A DNA stretch of 64,000 nt, from NCBI GenBank assembly GCA_018398805.1, contig JAGFBZ010002268.1, positions 682,001 to 746,000 of the forward strand, read 5' to 3'. A model generated the notes under the pieces. It was not told the DNA's origin, made no database searches, and was given only the letters and a program-made list of their open reading frames with translations. Position 1 is the stretch's first letter. Each line of letters opens with the position of its first letter. The position numbers were made by a program, and so were the translations under genes. Shown here piece after piece: positions 23,320 to 35,349 of this stretch. Source of the DNA: Hirundichthys speculiger (Eukaryota; Chordata; Actinopteri; Beloniformes; Exocoetidae).

Positions 23320-25739
23320 TTTATAAAGTAGTTAAAACTGTCAATTACACAAGCACTGATCTACTTAATCAGAGAACTGCATATGACTTAGTTTTCAACA
23401 AAGAAAACCGTGTTGTGTCACTTTAATTTTAAGTATTAGGTGACTTCCTCCTTGTGTAATTGTTTAAATTTTCCACAGTGTTGTTCTCAGAAAAATTAGT
23501 CATGACAGGAAATGGGCTGTATCTGAAACTCACCAAGGCGATGCAACCCAAAAGTGAATCTCCTGGTGGGCGGCTTAGTGGAGAGCCAGAGGGCCAGCAG
23601 AGAAAACAAGATACCAACCACATCTGCTAACATGTGAACAGCATCAGTCATGATGGCTAAACTGTTTGACACATAACCACCTGAAAGAAAAGTGTGTTCA
23701 ATTAAAAAAAAAAAAAATAAAATAATCACATTACAGATGTGTACAAGTACAAATATTTCAGTCAGTTTTTAACACAAAATACTAATTTAAATTGGTGTAG
23801 CTCCAAGATGAGGTACATAAAAAGCAAAGTTTATTGTCAGACCATTAGGCAACATGCTGAGGACTAACGCTAGGTGTTAAAAGTTTTTTGTACTTTTCTG
23901 TTATTCATTTAACAAATATAAAACCAAAACTGTTAAAGCAGTGAAAAACAGTGCAAGATCCAACATGCCCCTTGGACAGCTGAATACATATTATCAAAGA
24001 GATAAAATGTCCCACACACAATTAACAAAAACTGGATAACCCTGTTTTAGAAGAAAACACTGACTCAGAAAACAAAAGCTCTCCATCTTAATTAAAACAA
24101 ATGTGGGCTTAAAAACAAAAGTCAGCACCTTGCAAGTCCAATATTCTTAAATTAACTAGTACATAACTTGAATCATTTTTGTGGATGTGGAATGGCTTTC
24201 TTTAATTCTTAAAATCAGAAAATCTATTGGCACAGATCACTAAATCATACCAGGATGAAGTAAATCTATATTCAAGGACAATGTGTGGTTTGTGAAAGTA
24301 AGCAAAACAGGCTTTAGTGTGGCCACGACCTCTCTAGAGTTCCAGCCGGACATGTTTCAATAAATCAAAGGGGCATCAGGCTGTTAGCCATCCTGGGGGC
24401 TGAAACTAAAAACTTGATATGAAACTGAGGGATACAGGCTTTGGCAGCATTTAAGTAAATTTAACAGTCTTAAAACATAAGCAATTTCATGTTGAGACTA
24501 CATCAGATGATTTACTGTAACTGATAATCTCTGTAGCAACAGTAGATGAGCGTGCTGTATAAGACTGTTTATACCCCCCTTTCCTAAAGGGTTAATATTT
24601 GATTAAGAGAGAAGCAGTCTTTGTTTTAGGCAAGCTAAATCTGTTAGAGTTCCATATATTTTACCGTTGACAAAAATGAATGTGTCTCTCTGTTTCATTG
24701 TTGTAGATAAATCTGTTTATGACAGTCTTATTCAAATAAAGCCCTCTTCAACAAACTGTTGGGTTATTTTTATGTGACCATATATCGCCGTTTGACCAGC
24801 AGCAGCAAAATAATTGCAGACCTGCAATAACTATTGCACAACTGCTTGTGTGTAATTATTTTAGCTTGATGACAATCATTTTTGCAACATGACTGTCATT
24901 CACCTGTATGAAATTGCACTGATGCACAGAAATCTCAGACTTCTGTCACCATTTTTATTCCATTTTCCACTGATTGTGCTCCCTTCCTCTCCTGTGGGCA
25001 CTAGTTGATCATCTCTTAATAATTTAACTTTAGAAATTCAACTGATTGTATTTTCATTAGCATCAACAGATTTAGTTGCACAACCACCAAGCTAATCTTA
25101 ACGGTACTGCTTTGTTTATGGGCCAAATGGAAAGCAAGAGTCTGTCTTGGAGGAGACAACTTGTCAGACTTGCTGCAGGAAAAGGTGGTGCTTAAAAACA
25201 CAAATAAGACTTAATGTTAAAATTAACAACTGCTTCAAAATAATTTTGAAAATGTTACATCATTTAGCTGCATATCAGTTTATCTTCATCTCAAATTGTA
25301 TTATTGTGACAGCCCAATGTATGAGGTTTAGTGTGCACATACCTATAATTTCACCCGTCATAAACAAAATATAGAGCAAAGCTGCAATGACCAGCCTCTT
25401 CATCACTCTCCTGTGTTTGATTTTCTCCCTCTTCTTGGTGCAGCTGTCACAAGGGTCCATGTTTAAACCGGGGCTGCCCAGACTGGAAGAGGAGCCCAGC
25501 AGGGAGTCGTCATCATCCGTCACCACCAGCGTGTTCACCGGCACCCCGTTGGACGGAGCTCCGGCAGAGTAGTCCGACATCTCTCCGGAGACCACGACCT
25601 TCAGTTTGTTAAATTTGGGGGCCTCATCCTCCTCCAGCTCCTCGGAAAAGTCGAAGGGAGCCGTGTCGCTCAGGTCCCAGTCGCTTCGTTCCCTCCTGAA
25701 GGCGGACCGCACCTTGCTGAAGAGGCTCCCACCTGACAT
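17318..25739 (-). CDS. slc30a4: Zinc transporter ZnT4 (SLC30A4)
   Basis: Cation diffusion facilitator that moves cytosolic Zn2+ into endosomes, lysosomes and secretory vesicles in exchange for H+. Seven coding exons on the minus strand: 25739-25343, 23680-23534, 21900-21747, 19404-19203, 18654-18549, 18444-18310, 17472-17318; total 1,296 nt, 431 residues (human 429), phases consistent throughout. The N-terminus has the acidic [13 protein letters not shown] and the [14 protein letters not shown] segment. TM helices follow with [16 protein letters not shown] (HxxxD zinc site in TM2) and [16 protein letters not shown] (second HxxxD, TM5). The cytosolic His-rich loop is [12 protein letters not shown]. 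The C-terminal domain includes [23 protein letters not shown] and the tail CAHCQPP. Length and N-terminus fit ZnT4 better than ZnT2, 3 or 8. Introns hold a nested Tc1/hAT insertion. It is head to head with bloc1s6. Confidence 0.95.
19483..19510. repeat. 12-bp perfect inverted repeat, 4-nt loop
   Basis: tgaagtgattac / agat / gtaatcacttca, in slc30a4 intron 3, about 80 bp on the intron side of the exon 4 acceptor. Confidence 0.8.
20053..21429. mobile_element. Tc1-like element remnant, interrupted by a hAT MITE
   Basis: Left end cactcacgggccactttatc and right end (complement) cactcaccggccactttatt form terminal inverted repeats; TA flanks both sides (20051, 21430). Between them lie decayed transposase pieces on the plus strand, including [17 protein letters not shown] from the second catalytic region. 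Stops and frameshifts show it is dead. It sits in slc30a4 intron 3, in the opposite orientation to the gene. Confidence 0.85.
20305..20944. mobile_element. hAT-type MITE inserted in the Tc1 remnant
   Basis: Ends tagtgctgggcaatatg and catattgcccagcacta are inverted repeats, flanked by the perfect 8-bp direct repeat gtgtggag (20297-20304 and 20945-20952), the target duplication typical of hAT. There is no transposase, so it is non-autonomous. Confidence 0.9.
23291..23324. repeat. Long poly(A) tract
   Basis: Uninterrupted A run of roughly 30 nt in slc30a4 intron 2. Confidence 0.9.
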
Positions 25740-25959
25740 CTTTAATAATTAGCGTGACACGGTTGATCCAAGCAAGCTTTGTCTGGCAGTTGTTGTCCTG
25801 CGAGGTAATCATTCACACCTTTATAAAGGGGCCCGATGGAAGCACCGCATTTCTGCTTCGTCCTGAGAAAAGGAACGAGATATGAAACAAACACACATAG
25901 GACATCGTTTCACGTCACTACACATTAGCGACTCCACCAGAGAAGTCTCAAGTAGACCT

Positions 25960-25993
<34 letters not shown>

Positions 25994-26700
25994 ACTTATG
26001 CTATGAGTAAAGACGTGTCTTTGAGCTACTCGCACCGCACTTACACGTGAACCGAGAAACTTTGAGATCGTTAAGTGACATAAAAAGTCCTGGCTAAACA
26101 GTAACCAGCTAGCTAGTAAAGGTTAGCTTTCTACTATCGGACGACCCTTGAGCTTTGTTGTAAGCTTTAAAGTGTGAGCCAGACTTACCAATAGGTGTAT
26201 TTTCGCTTAAATACACGAAGTCGTTTATCAAACTGAAACTGCCATGGTAGTACGACTATAACCACCAGAGTTTGGGCACTACCCAAGCTCGCGGATATAA
26301 CCCGAGCAAGTTTAGTTCTGTCTGTCTAAAGTCACGTGATGACGCTCGAGTCACATGATGTTGTCTCGAGCGCTGCAACAAATTGACAATCTCTCCGTTG
26401 ACTCTTCTGTCCCCATAACTCGTCTTTTTGGGCCTATAGTTGTTGTACGGCAGGCGTTTGAACAGGTAGGTTGCCGACTGAAGAGAAATAGCGACATATT
26501 GTGGAGCTGCAGGCAGAAAAAAAACCGAATGAGTTGTCAAGCTATACTCGAAGCAGCTCAGCATGCTAGCCAGACCTCTTCTCGGTGGCTCAGATGTTGT
26601 AACCTAACTGGTTATTTCCATCAGATAAAACCCTGAGATCCACTTGACTGCTTGGCGCCTCCTCGCAGACAACCAGGCTGGGTCCTTAGAGTCGTTTCAC
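25740..26700. promoter_or_regulatory. Shared divergent promoter region of slc30a4 and bloc1s6
   Basis: The two start codons (25739 minus, 26701 plus) are under 1 kb apart and transcribed outward. The middle carries GTCACGTGAT at 26331-26340, which fits the CLEAR/M-box core bound by TFEB/MITF factors, and GTCACATGAT at 26350-26359, plus ctcgag boxes. A T run at 25963-25990 splits the slc30a4 side. Plus-strand codons from 26355 stay open to 26636, and a possible donor (cag|gtaggt) lies at 26466, so a spliced bloc1s6 leader is possible. Transcription starts cannot be fixed by eye. Confidence 0.6.
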
Positions 26701-29700
26701 ATGGAGGTAGAGGAGATGGAAGATGAAAGACAGTCGTCCCATAGTGAACTTCCACACAATGAAGGTGTGTCAGATCATTCTTTCTCCTGATCTTCACTGT
26801 CCACATTTCAGTCTTAACATACAGTGACATAAAAGAAAAAAGGTTTGGAAGTCCCTGATTTGAAATCAGCCATCCTAATTAGAGTGAGTAGGAAAAAACA
26901 ACTTATACTAAGGTAAGCCAAGGCAGGAAAATGTGGTTACCCACATACATATTTTTTTTTTTGCCAAAGTTTCAGACCTTCAATTGTTAAGGCTGTGGTT
27001 TTGTCCCAGTATTCGACTAGAAAGGCAAGGTAAATTTAAAAGGTTTGTAAACACTTGAGTCTTCAAACGTTTGTCCCAAGAATCTATAGCCACTGACTCC
27101 ACTAAGCAGCTTCCCATTGCCCAAATAACTGACAGGACAGGAGAGGGATATAAGAAGATGATCAAGTATTTGAAGATGGTTTATCCTACATTAAAGTAAC
27201 AGGAGTTAAATGGAACAGCAAAACTGAGATAACTAAGAAAACTGCACCTAGAGCAGGACTCATCCTTACACTGGAGGAAAAAAAAAATCACTAATCTTGG
27301 ACAGTATTTTTTCATCAATTATTTTTTTTTAAAACAAACAAAAAAAAAAAAAATCAATGACAGATATGTACGGGTCTTAATTTAACAAACTACTTTGTAA
27401 AGGTACCAGTGTAAATTAGGAGCACAAACGGCAGTGCAAGATGCATGTAAGTGGTTATTGCACTGACAATATTAGACAATAGAAAAGCAGTATATTAAAA
27501 AAAAAAATCAATCAAACTTTATAGCACTTTTAGTACAGCTAAAATCCAGCACATAGTGCTTTACAAAGTAAAAACAGGATCGCTCCCACCCATTTGCCAA
27601 TCCCCTTCCCCTCTAATCCCTATCAATGATAAAAAGTGTAATCAAAGAAATAAAAATATGGCTAGAATAGCTGGGCACGGAAGAACCAGAGAGGAAAACA
27701 CTATCACAGGGAACCATCTGCATCGGGAGGCAGCTGCGACTCAACTGCCTGGAAGGGGGTCACAACCCAATCCCGGGCAGGGCAGGGCAGGGCCATAGCA
27801 ACCAAAGCCAGCTGCCACCCCCAATATAGAGGGTTCTCACTGAGGAAACACTGGAGTTAAAAAAAAAAAGACATAAATAAATAAAATAATATAAAGGAAA
27901 ATTGGATAAATAATAAAAAGTAAAATAAGTAAGCAGTAAAAATGTGCTAAAACTTGGGCAGAATAAGAAACCTAAAATAGAATATCTAAATCAGGATAAA
28001 AGGGGGCATTAGTTAAAAGCCAAATTAGATAGGTGGGTCTTGAGCCTGCTTTTAAAAATGTCAACATTCTCTGCAGCCCTTTAAGTTCTCCAGGCAGGCT
28101 GTTCCATAATCGTGCGGCGTAATGTTGGAAAGCTGCCTCACTGGGAATGGGAATAATTGGGAACAATGGGAATAATAGGAACACCAGTGCCACAGGATCT
28201 GAGGGTCCATGATGGGTGTGTAAGGTAAAAGCAAATCAGTAAGAAAAGAAGGCCCAAGACCATTAAGACTTTTTAAAAGCTATTAAAAGAACCTTAAAGT
28301 TGATCCTAAAAGACACGGTGAGCCAATGCGGTGATTTTTAAACTGGTGTAAGTGAATTCGCCTTCTGATCCTCGTCAACACACTGGGCAGCTGAGTTCTG
28401 CAGAAGCTGAACGTGTGAAATGGTTCTTTTGGGAAGACCAGAAAGGAATGCATGACAGTAGTCAATGTGACTTGAGATAGAAGAATGCATCAGCATCTCC
28501 GTGTTGACCTGAGAGAGAGATGGGTGGACTCTGGCTATATTCTAAGAATGGTAGAAACCCTGTTTTCACCACATGGTTAACATGTGGATTAAAACCAGGC
28601 CTAGAGTTGGGCCCCTCAGTGGCGCAGTGGTTAGGGTAGGTGGCCCATGTACAGAGGCTATAGTCCTTGATGCTGAGAACATAAGTTCGACTCCCAGCTT
28701 GTCGACTCCTTTGCTGCATGTCTTCCCCATTCTCTCTCTGCCCCCTTTCCTATCTGTCTCTTACTGCCAAATAAAGGCCAATAGTGCCAAAACGAAGCTT
28801 AGAGGCAAAAATGACGCCCAAGTTCTTTACTTGATCAGATGTTTTTAAAGACAATGCATGTAATTTTGACAAATGTTTCTCTCTCTTAGCCTTAGGATCG
28901 ATAACTAAAACTCAAGTTTTGTCCTGGTTGTGTTTCAGGAGGTTTTCTGCCATCTGTGATTTAGTATCTAAAATACATTTAAAAAGGTCATCAATTGGTT
29001 TTGTGTCTTCAGGAGACATGACAATGACATCCCCATGAGGAAGCATATATAAATTAAAAAGCACTGGGCCTAAAATTGAGCCTTGGAGGCACACCGCATT
29101 TTATTTCATGGATCCCTGAGGAGCATGTTTCCATACTTAACAGAAATCTTCTATCTGTGACATAAGACTGGGACCAGTTAAAAACAGTACCAGAGGGGCC
29201 AACCAGATGCCTGAGTCTGTTTAAAGGGATTGGATGATCTACCATGTCAAAGGCTGCAGTTAGATCCAGTAGAGAGTCCAAGCTGCACCCAAGACCATTG
29301 ACGATCTTTAACAAAGCTGTTTCTGCACTGTGGTTCATCCTAAAACCAGACTAAGATCTCTCGCTAACATTATTTTTACTCAAAAAGTAATTTAACTGAA
29401 TAACAACAAGTTTCTATAAAATTTTGTTTAAAAATGACAAGTTGGATACTGGTTTATAGTCATTAATATCAGGATTCAGATGGCTGACTCCTGATATGAA
29501 TATAAGCCCACACAATAAAATTAAGTATGCAGTGATCCACTTTTTTTTCCTCTTCCAGTTCAGTTTGGATGTCTACTTCTTGATGCCCAACATGCCCAAC
29601 ACTGTTTCTTCTATCAAAGATCTCTTTTTTGAATAGATTTTGTTGTTGTTATTCAGTGCAGGGGTGCAGGAGGCCGTGCTAAACAGTGTGCTAAAAAGTG

Positions 29701-32083
29701 TGCAGAAGAAAGTTGAGTTGAACAGGTAGCAGCAACACAGCCTGGTCAGCCAAATGCATTTACTCTGTGAAAATTCTCTCTCGTTAAATTGGTCCGGTAC
29801 CTTTCCCATTCACAGCCATATCCACTTGTTCAGAAAGTACTGAACCAATTGCAACAGGGTGTGGGTGGGCTTGATGCGATGACGTTTGGTCTGTTGTTGA
29901 TACTAGAGTAGTGGTTGCTATGCCTACCTTCTCTCACACCAACTTACTTCATGTCCTCTTTCAGTACATCCATAAATCTCCTCTTTGGCCTTCTTCTAGG
30001 CCTCCAGCCTGGCAGTTTGAACCTTATCATTCTTCTACCAATACATGTCCAAACCATCTCTGTCTGGCCTCTCTGACTTTCTCTCCAAAACATCTAACAT
30101 GCACTGTCCATCTGATGTACTAATTCTTGATCCCATCCATCCTCATCACTCCCAAAGAGAACCTCAACATTTTAACCAATTTTTATTATCATGAAAAAAA
30201 TTTCTGTCTTCATTGCAGTGACAGCAATGAGAATACAAAAGGTTTCATTTATTTCAGTGATTTGTCTTGGTTATACCACATAGAAGGACAATGATGTCTT
30301 AATATATTGATGGTTTTTTTTTCTGTGGCACTATTTGAACAATATCTGAACTATTTGGCAGATCTCCCGTCAGCACAGCAGCAGCCATTTGGTCTGGAGA
30401 GTTCAGCTCCTGTAGAAAATGTTTGTGTGGACAAGAAAGCAGTGGACAAACTCACAGAAGGATTACTCTCTTACTACCTACCAGATCTACAGAACTCTAA
30501 ACGAGCTCTTCAAGAGCTGACGTGAGTATTTGAAAGCTTTTAGTGTGTCATGGCAGTGGTTTACCACTGGGAAGATAAAAGTTTAGCAGGAATATGCAGG
30601 ATTTGTTCCACCAGTTTCACAACATCAGCATTTTAATTTGTGTTGCCCAGTCGACATCCAGGAGAAACTGTGACTGTTTCATTGTACTGGGCTACATTAG
30701 GAGCATATAATCAAATTACACAACAGAGCAAGCTTGTGCTGGTATTATTTGAGCTAAAGATGACCCTTAACAGAGCAATAGTGTTCCTACTTACAGTCAT
30801 GGAAAAAAATATTAGACCACCCTTGTTTTCTTCAGTTTCTTGTTCATTTTAATGCCTGGTACAACTAAAGGTACATTTGTTTGGACAAACATAACGATAA
30901 CCACAAAGATTCCTCATAAGAGTTTTATTTAAGAGCTGATATCTTACCATTTTTCATGGTTTTCTTGATTATAACCTAAATCACTTAAGTTTTTACATCA
31001 ATAGCTATGGTGTTGTACTGCCAAAAACACTGCTTTTATGCATTCAGTGTTTTCTTTTCTGTCTGTTTTAGTCACATGATGATGTTTAGTGGTACCAGGT
31101 ATTAAAATGAACAAGAAAGTGAAGAAAAAATGGTGGTTTAATAATTTTTTCCATGACTGTATGTCCAGTACAAAAATATAGAGCCGCTGATTCTAATGAA
31201 ACTTTAAGAATGATTGGATGTGCCTGGGGGTAAAGCAGATTAAAGAGAGACTATAAAGAACTTAATTATTGTTGTGTGAATGACGAGTACATAAAATAAT
31301 TTGAAAAACATCATTTGACTTGTTCAGCAGTCAATGATGCACAAAAAAACTCAACAATAGACAATATTTTTCTGCAGTAAACTAACATGAGTCACAGGTA
31401 AACATGCTGAACAGGATGAGTCGGTTGACCAGTTCCTCTAATGCTGGTAGAGTGGGATGTCTGTGAGATAAGAACTTACTTACTCATACTTGTTTTGCTT
31501 TGCTTAATTTTTTTCAAAACCAGACAAAATCAGCTGATATTGCTAGATACACTGGATCAAGAGGTCACCAAGTTTAGAGAGTGCAACGCCTTACTGGACC
31601 TCAATTCCTTGGTATGTTTCAACTTTAAAAATAATCTCCTTTGTGCTCATTCTGATGATTTTTCCTGCAGTTTCTACTACATTTATCAAGAATAACTAAT
31701 TCTGTTTCTTGTCTTTAGTTTACTGAAGCAAAAGTTTACCAGAACAAACTGGTGAACATTAGAAAAGAGATGATTATGCTTCATGAAAAAACAACAAAAC
31801 TAAAGGTATCTGTAATTTAAGTCAATAATTAATGGCCATACTCGTGACCTATTAAATGCTGATTGTTGCTTTTTCTCAGAAAAGAGCACTGAGGTTGCAG
31901 CAACAAAAGCAGAAAGAGGTACTGGAGAAGGAGCAGCAACGGGAGAAGGAGCTTGAGCGAGAGAGGCAGCTTATTGCCAAACCTGCAAAAAGAACCTTAG
32001 AATCACCAAGCGTGTCTGCGTATTCAAAGACCATGCAGGTGGTGTTGCATGTATTAGTCTATGAACTACATATCTGCATGTAG
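26701..32083 (+). CDS. bloc1s6: BLOC1S6 (pallidin), BLOC-1 subunit 6
   Basis: Subunit of BLOC-1, which sorts cargo from endosomes to lysosome-related organelles such as melanosomes; pallidin also binds syntaxin 13. Exons: 26701-26764, 30362-30521, 31524-31611, 31719-31805, 31880-32083; phases 1, 2, 0, 0 join correctly. Diagnostic stretches are KLTEGLLSYYLPDLQNSKRA, NQLILLDTLDQEVTKFRE, NKLVNIRKEMIMLHEKT and the charged EKEQQREKELERERQLIAKP, all with coiled-coil character. Read straight to the first stop the protein is 200 residues versus 172 in human; the extra tail after AKPAKR includes a possible donor (ATGCAG|gtggtg, 32038/32039), so the true 3' end may be spliced. Intron 1 (3.6 kb) is loaded with LINE and SINE debris. 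The first exon (MEVEEMEDERQSSHSELPHN) is assigned by phase and acidity, not by homology. Confidence 0.9.
26830..27510. other. bloc1s6 intron 1, 5' part
   Basis: No feature beyond A/T runs (27280-27355). Confidence 0.4.
27510..29480 (-). mobile_element. L2-like LINE fragment, decayed
   Basis: Minus-strand reverse transcriptase pieces: LDLTAAFDMVDHPIPLNRL, GSILGPVLFNLYMLPHGD, NLLKHNQDKT and, near the 3' end, AAFQHYAARLWNSLP. They are in several frames with stops, so it is non-functional. The 3' end reads aatcaatcaaactttatagc in plus orientation, the usual tail of this fish family. A SINE interrupts it. Confidence 0.8.
28610..28796 (+). mobile_element. tRNA-derived SINE inserted in the LINE
   Basis: A box tggcgcagtggttaggg (28620) and B box gttcgactccc (28685), followed by the pyrimidine-rich ctttgctgcatgtcttcccc body and the tail ataaaggccaatagtgcc. 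Flanks gcctagag and gcttagag may be a decayed target duplication. A related copy lies at 41370-41552. Confidence 0.85.
29905..30175 (-). mobile_element. RTE/Rex3-like LINE fragment
   Basis: Phrases such as tacatccataaatctcctct, ccaaaccatctctgtctggc and cctcatcactcccaaagaga are the antisense of an RTE-type reverse transcriptase segment repeated widely in fish. Recognised from memory of the repeat; no intact frame. Confidence 0.6.
30794..31159. mobile_element. Tc1/mariner MITE in bloc1s6 intron 2
   Basis: Inverted ends cagtcatggaaaaaaatatt and aataattttttccatgactg, flanked by TA on both sides (30792-30793, 31160-31161). 366 bp, no coding capacity. Confidence 0.85.
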
Positions 32084-32089
32084 TAGACA

Positions 32090-34420
32090 TTCGTAACCAT
32101 TTTCCAAAGGGTACATTTAAATATTTATGATGGAAAACACTTGTGCCATTCGTTTGACAAAACACTCAATAATCAGACATGCAATGGGTACACAGCTGAG
32201 ATTTGTATTATTATATTAAGATACTTGAAACATCCTTGACACATGTAACATTGAATAGTATTATCTATTTTTAATCATAATTTCATGGTCTTTCATAATA
32301 TACTCTCCATAGATACATCTTCTTTAAAAGTTTACAAAAGTAGAACAGTTTGCTACTTCGTTCTTATCTCAGGTAGCTTCAAGAAAACCTGGTAAAATAT
32401 CAGATTTCAGTTCAAGTCTACCACATTAAAGCTGTTGTACCCTCAAACAAGAAAACCTTTGATCCTTTCTGAAACTGTGTCTGCACATAAAGTTGATAAA
32501 TGGTATGAAATAGAAATTACTTTTTTTTTTTTTTGGGGGGGGGGGGGGGGGTCTTTAAAAATATTAAAAACTTTGGAAAATGGTTTACTGAATAAAATGT
32601 TATTATGATTCTTAGCAAATAAAATGGGTAAATAGGTTAAGACATGCAAACCCTCTGGTTTGGTTGATCCTATCTGACATTGCCAAGATCACCACAAACC
32701 AAAGACTTGGACTACATCATCAAATGCTGGTAAAAACTACTATCAACCTCAGATGCATATTTTTTTGCACCTCTCTGAGAACAGAACAAATGACCCCTGG
32801 AGACTTTAACAGCCTTCAGACAATGGTCCAGGAGAATCACTGCGCCTTCTGTCTTTTGTCAAAGTATTAATAAATGTTGTTTGCTGGTGTCATCCCCTCT
32901 TGGTCTTTAATGTTATGAATCAAATTTGTTGTTAAACATCAAATTGCTCTGTACTTATGTTGTCTGCTTGGGGTTCAGATAATTTATGGGCAATATATAA
33001 TATTGTAGTTTAAAATGTACCAATCCCTACAAAGCATCTGTTGTTCTCTGAAATCGACCCTTTCATGAGGCATATATATGCACTAGTTATGTCTTGAACT
33101 CTTCTCTTTTACAACAAATAATAAAGGCAACATATCCACTAGTTTGTATGAAAATTACTTATGCTTTGAATCCTTTCAGGTTATTGTGCTTTACATATGT
33201 CAATGTCATATTTCCATACATTTAAGCTATAATATAAAGTCAACCTGCACATGGGCTGAGTTCAGTGTGTGAGCTGTATTGAGCATCTCAGTCCACCAGA
33301 TGGAAGCAGAGCACAGTTTATTTCACTAGTTTCAGTCCGACATGACTGTCGGTGCTTCATTTAATTAGTTTCTGCCCCAGTTGATGAAAAATTATACCGA
33401 TGTGTTAATTCTCCACATAATCTGGGGGTTGAATGAGCACATCCGAAGTCTGGGTCTTCCTCTCTTTAACTCAACATATGGTGTGAATTAGGTTCTCCAC
33501 AAGCTTCATTCTATGCTGGTTCATTTTAACCTAATCAGATTGGATTTGAAGTAACAAGTTGAGAGAAGAGACACTGACTCTTGTTTGAGTTGTTTTCCAG
33601 GTCAGCTCCAGAGGTCCCCACATAAACCTTGTCACTGAATTGGTCAACAAAAGTAGTCTGTGTTCGGTCACATTTTGTATAGTGCTGTCACTAACCAGGC
33701 ACACAAAGAGAAGTGTGTTGACAGAAAAGTAGGTTACATTCCTCTCGATCCCAACATCCATGTGTCTGCCCCACCTTTTCCCATTTCACATAAAACTATT
33801 TTATACTCACTATTGCAGCAAGGAACTTGGTCAAAACTTGGCAGACGGCTCACCCCTGCCAAGTGCAACTTTAGCTGCACCACAATGGGAGCATGGAGGG
33901 GTCCACACTCAGTCAGAGGTGCAATCTGATTTCTCACTGACAGAAGGGGTACAATGCAGTAGAAACCACATTTTAAATCTAGTTTCCCGTATTCCCGTAG
34001 GATTTATTTGACATTTGCTGAAAAAATACACTGGCTTGGCATATGAATATCTTGCCAAGCTCATTTTTGTTGTTTCTGCTCGTTTCTGAAAGTGGTCAAT
34101 GTAATATGATAAGTAATTGTCTTATTTTTGTGTTCCCTTTATTTTTTGATATAGATAGATATAAAACGGGCTGAGACGGATTTACTGGAAGACGTGACTT
34201 CATGAAAATGCTCCTGCTTACTAGTTTTTCCTTAAACGTTCAACTTCAACCCAATTACAGTGTTTATTTCCCTTTGTTGCTATTAAGCAGACAAGCATTA
34301 TTATTTATAGCCCAATTTCCTGAAGTCTTAATGAAATGTCTGTGACAAGTTTTGATCTAAATACCACAGCCATACAGAGCTCAATCACATCTTGTGAACT
34401 CTCTTCATTGCAAGAAGTTG
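32090..34420. other. bloc1s6 3' flank and intergenic
   Basis: Candidate bloc1s6 poly(A) signals aataaa at about 32869 and 33120. Open frames at 33531-34011 are short and lack recognisable motifs. Confidence 0.4.
32520..32551. repeat. T14 followed by G17
   Basis: Pure T run 32521-32534 directly followed by 17 G (32535-32551), in the bloc1s6 3' flank. Confidence 0.95.
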
Positions 34421-34429
34421 AACTAAAGT

Positions 34430-34731
34430 AATCAGTGTCCTGCTGCATAACCCAGTTTCAACAAAGCTTTAGCTTTCAGACAGATGGCTTTAGAAAACTT
34501 AACTGTACAGAGGAGTTCATGGTCCACCCAATGGCTTTAAGGTGCTCAGGTTCTGTAGCTGCAATACAAGCCCAAATCACCACCCTTCCACCACTGTGCT
34601 TGACAGTTGTTATGAGGTGTTTGTGCTTGTAATGCTGTGTTTTATTTATTTCACCAAACATAGTCTGGGTGTGCATTATGACCAATCATCTCCATTTTGG
34701 TCGCATGTGTCCAAAAGGCATTGTTCTAGAG
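34430..34731 (-). pseudogene. Tc1-like transposase remnant
   Basis: Minus-strand frame 34685-34476 contains TTVKHSGGRVVIWACIAATE and WTMNSS, the decayed GGGSVMVWGCF region of a Tc1 transposase. It is cut on one side by the hAT element starting at 34732, and the same repeat appears to resume at about 35207-35350. Confidence 0.75.
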
Positions 34732-35198
34732 CAGTGGTCCTCCAACTTTTAATACTGCGTACCACCTGAGAAACTGTTCAGCTCTCTGAGTACCACCGTG
34801 ATGACCAATTTTAAAATACAGCCATATATGCCTTCTCAATTAGCTTTAAACACACAGAGATGTTTATTCCTTATTGTGGTTATTTATTACCCGAATTGTT
34901 ACTTTACTGAATCAGACATTTACAACTCTGTCTAACAATTCTCACATACTTATACTCTCATACAGAGCAAAATAAACACTCTCAAAAGTTGTTACATCTG
35001 CACTGCAACTGAATATGTAACATATTTTTTTTTTTATAAGACTGTTTTAATTATCTCAAGCTACACATTTCGTTTGAAACTTATTTATAATGCATTGTAT
35101 GTTTCCGATTTTTTTTTTAAAGTGAAAATGTTGGAAAGTCATAACGTTCCCCCGCGTACCACTGGTGGTATGCACGTACCACAGTTTGCGCACCACTG
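34732..35198. mobile_element. hAT-type MITE
   Basis: Ends cagtggtcctccaactttta and (complement) cagtggtgcgcaaactgtgg are inverted; flanks ttctagag (34724-34731) and ttctagaa (35199-35206) form an 8-bp target duplication with one difference. 467 bp, non-coding, nested in the Tc1 remnant. Confidence 0.85.
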
Positions 35199-35349
35199 TT
35201 CTAGAAGTCTTATGGTTTGTTCAGATGTAATATTGAAAGTTTAAGGTATACTGTCATGTTCTTTTTAGAGAGAAAAGCTTTCCTCTTTCCAAACCAACCA
35301 TACCTGTGTGGAAACTTAATTGACTTCACTCCCTATAAAGCATAATTCT

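Noticed and set aside
26355..26636. 93-codon plus-strand frame upstream of bloc1s6
   Set aside because: Could be an upstream ORF, but no family match and it probably spans a promoter or a spliced leader; not called as a gene.
28573..28848. 91-codon plus-strand frame
   Set aside because: Translation of a SINE.
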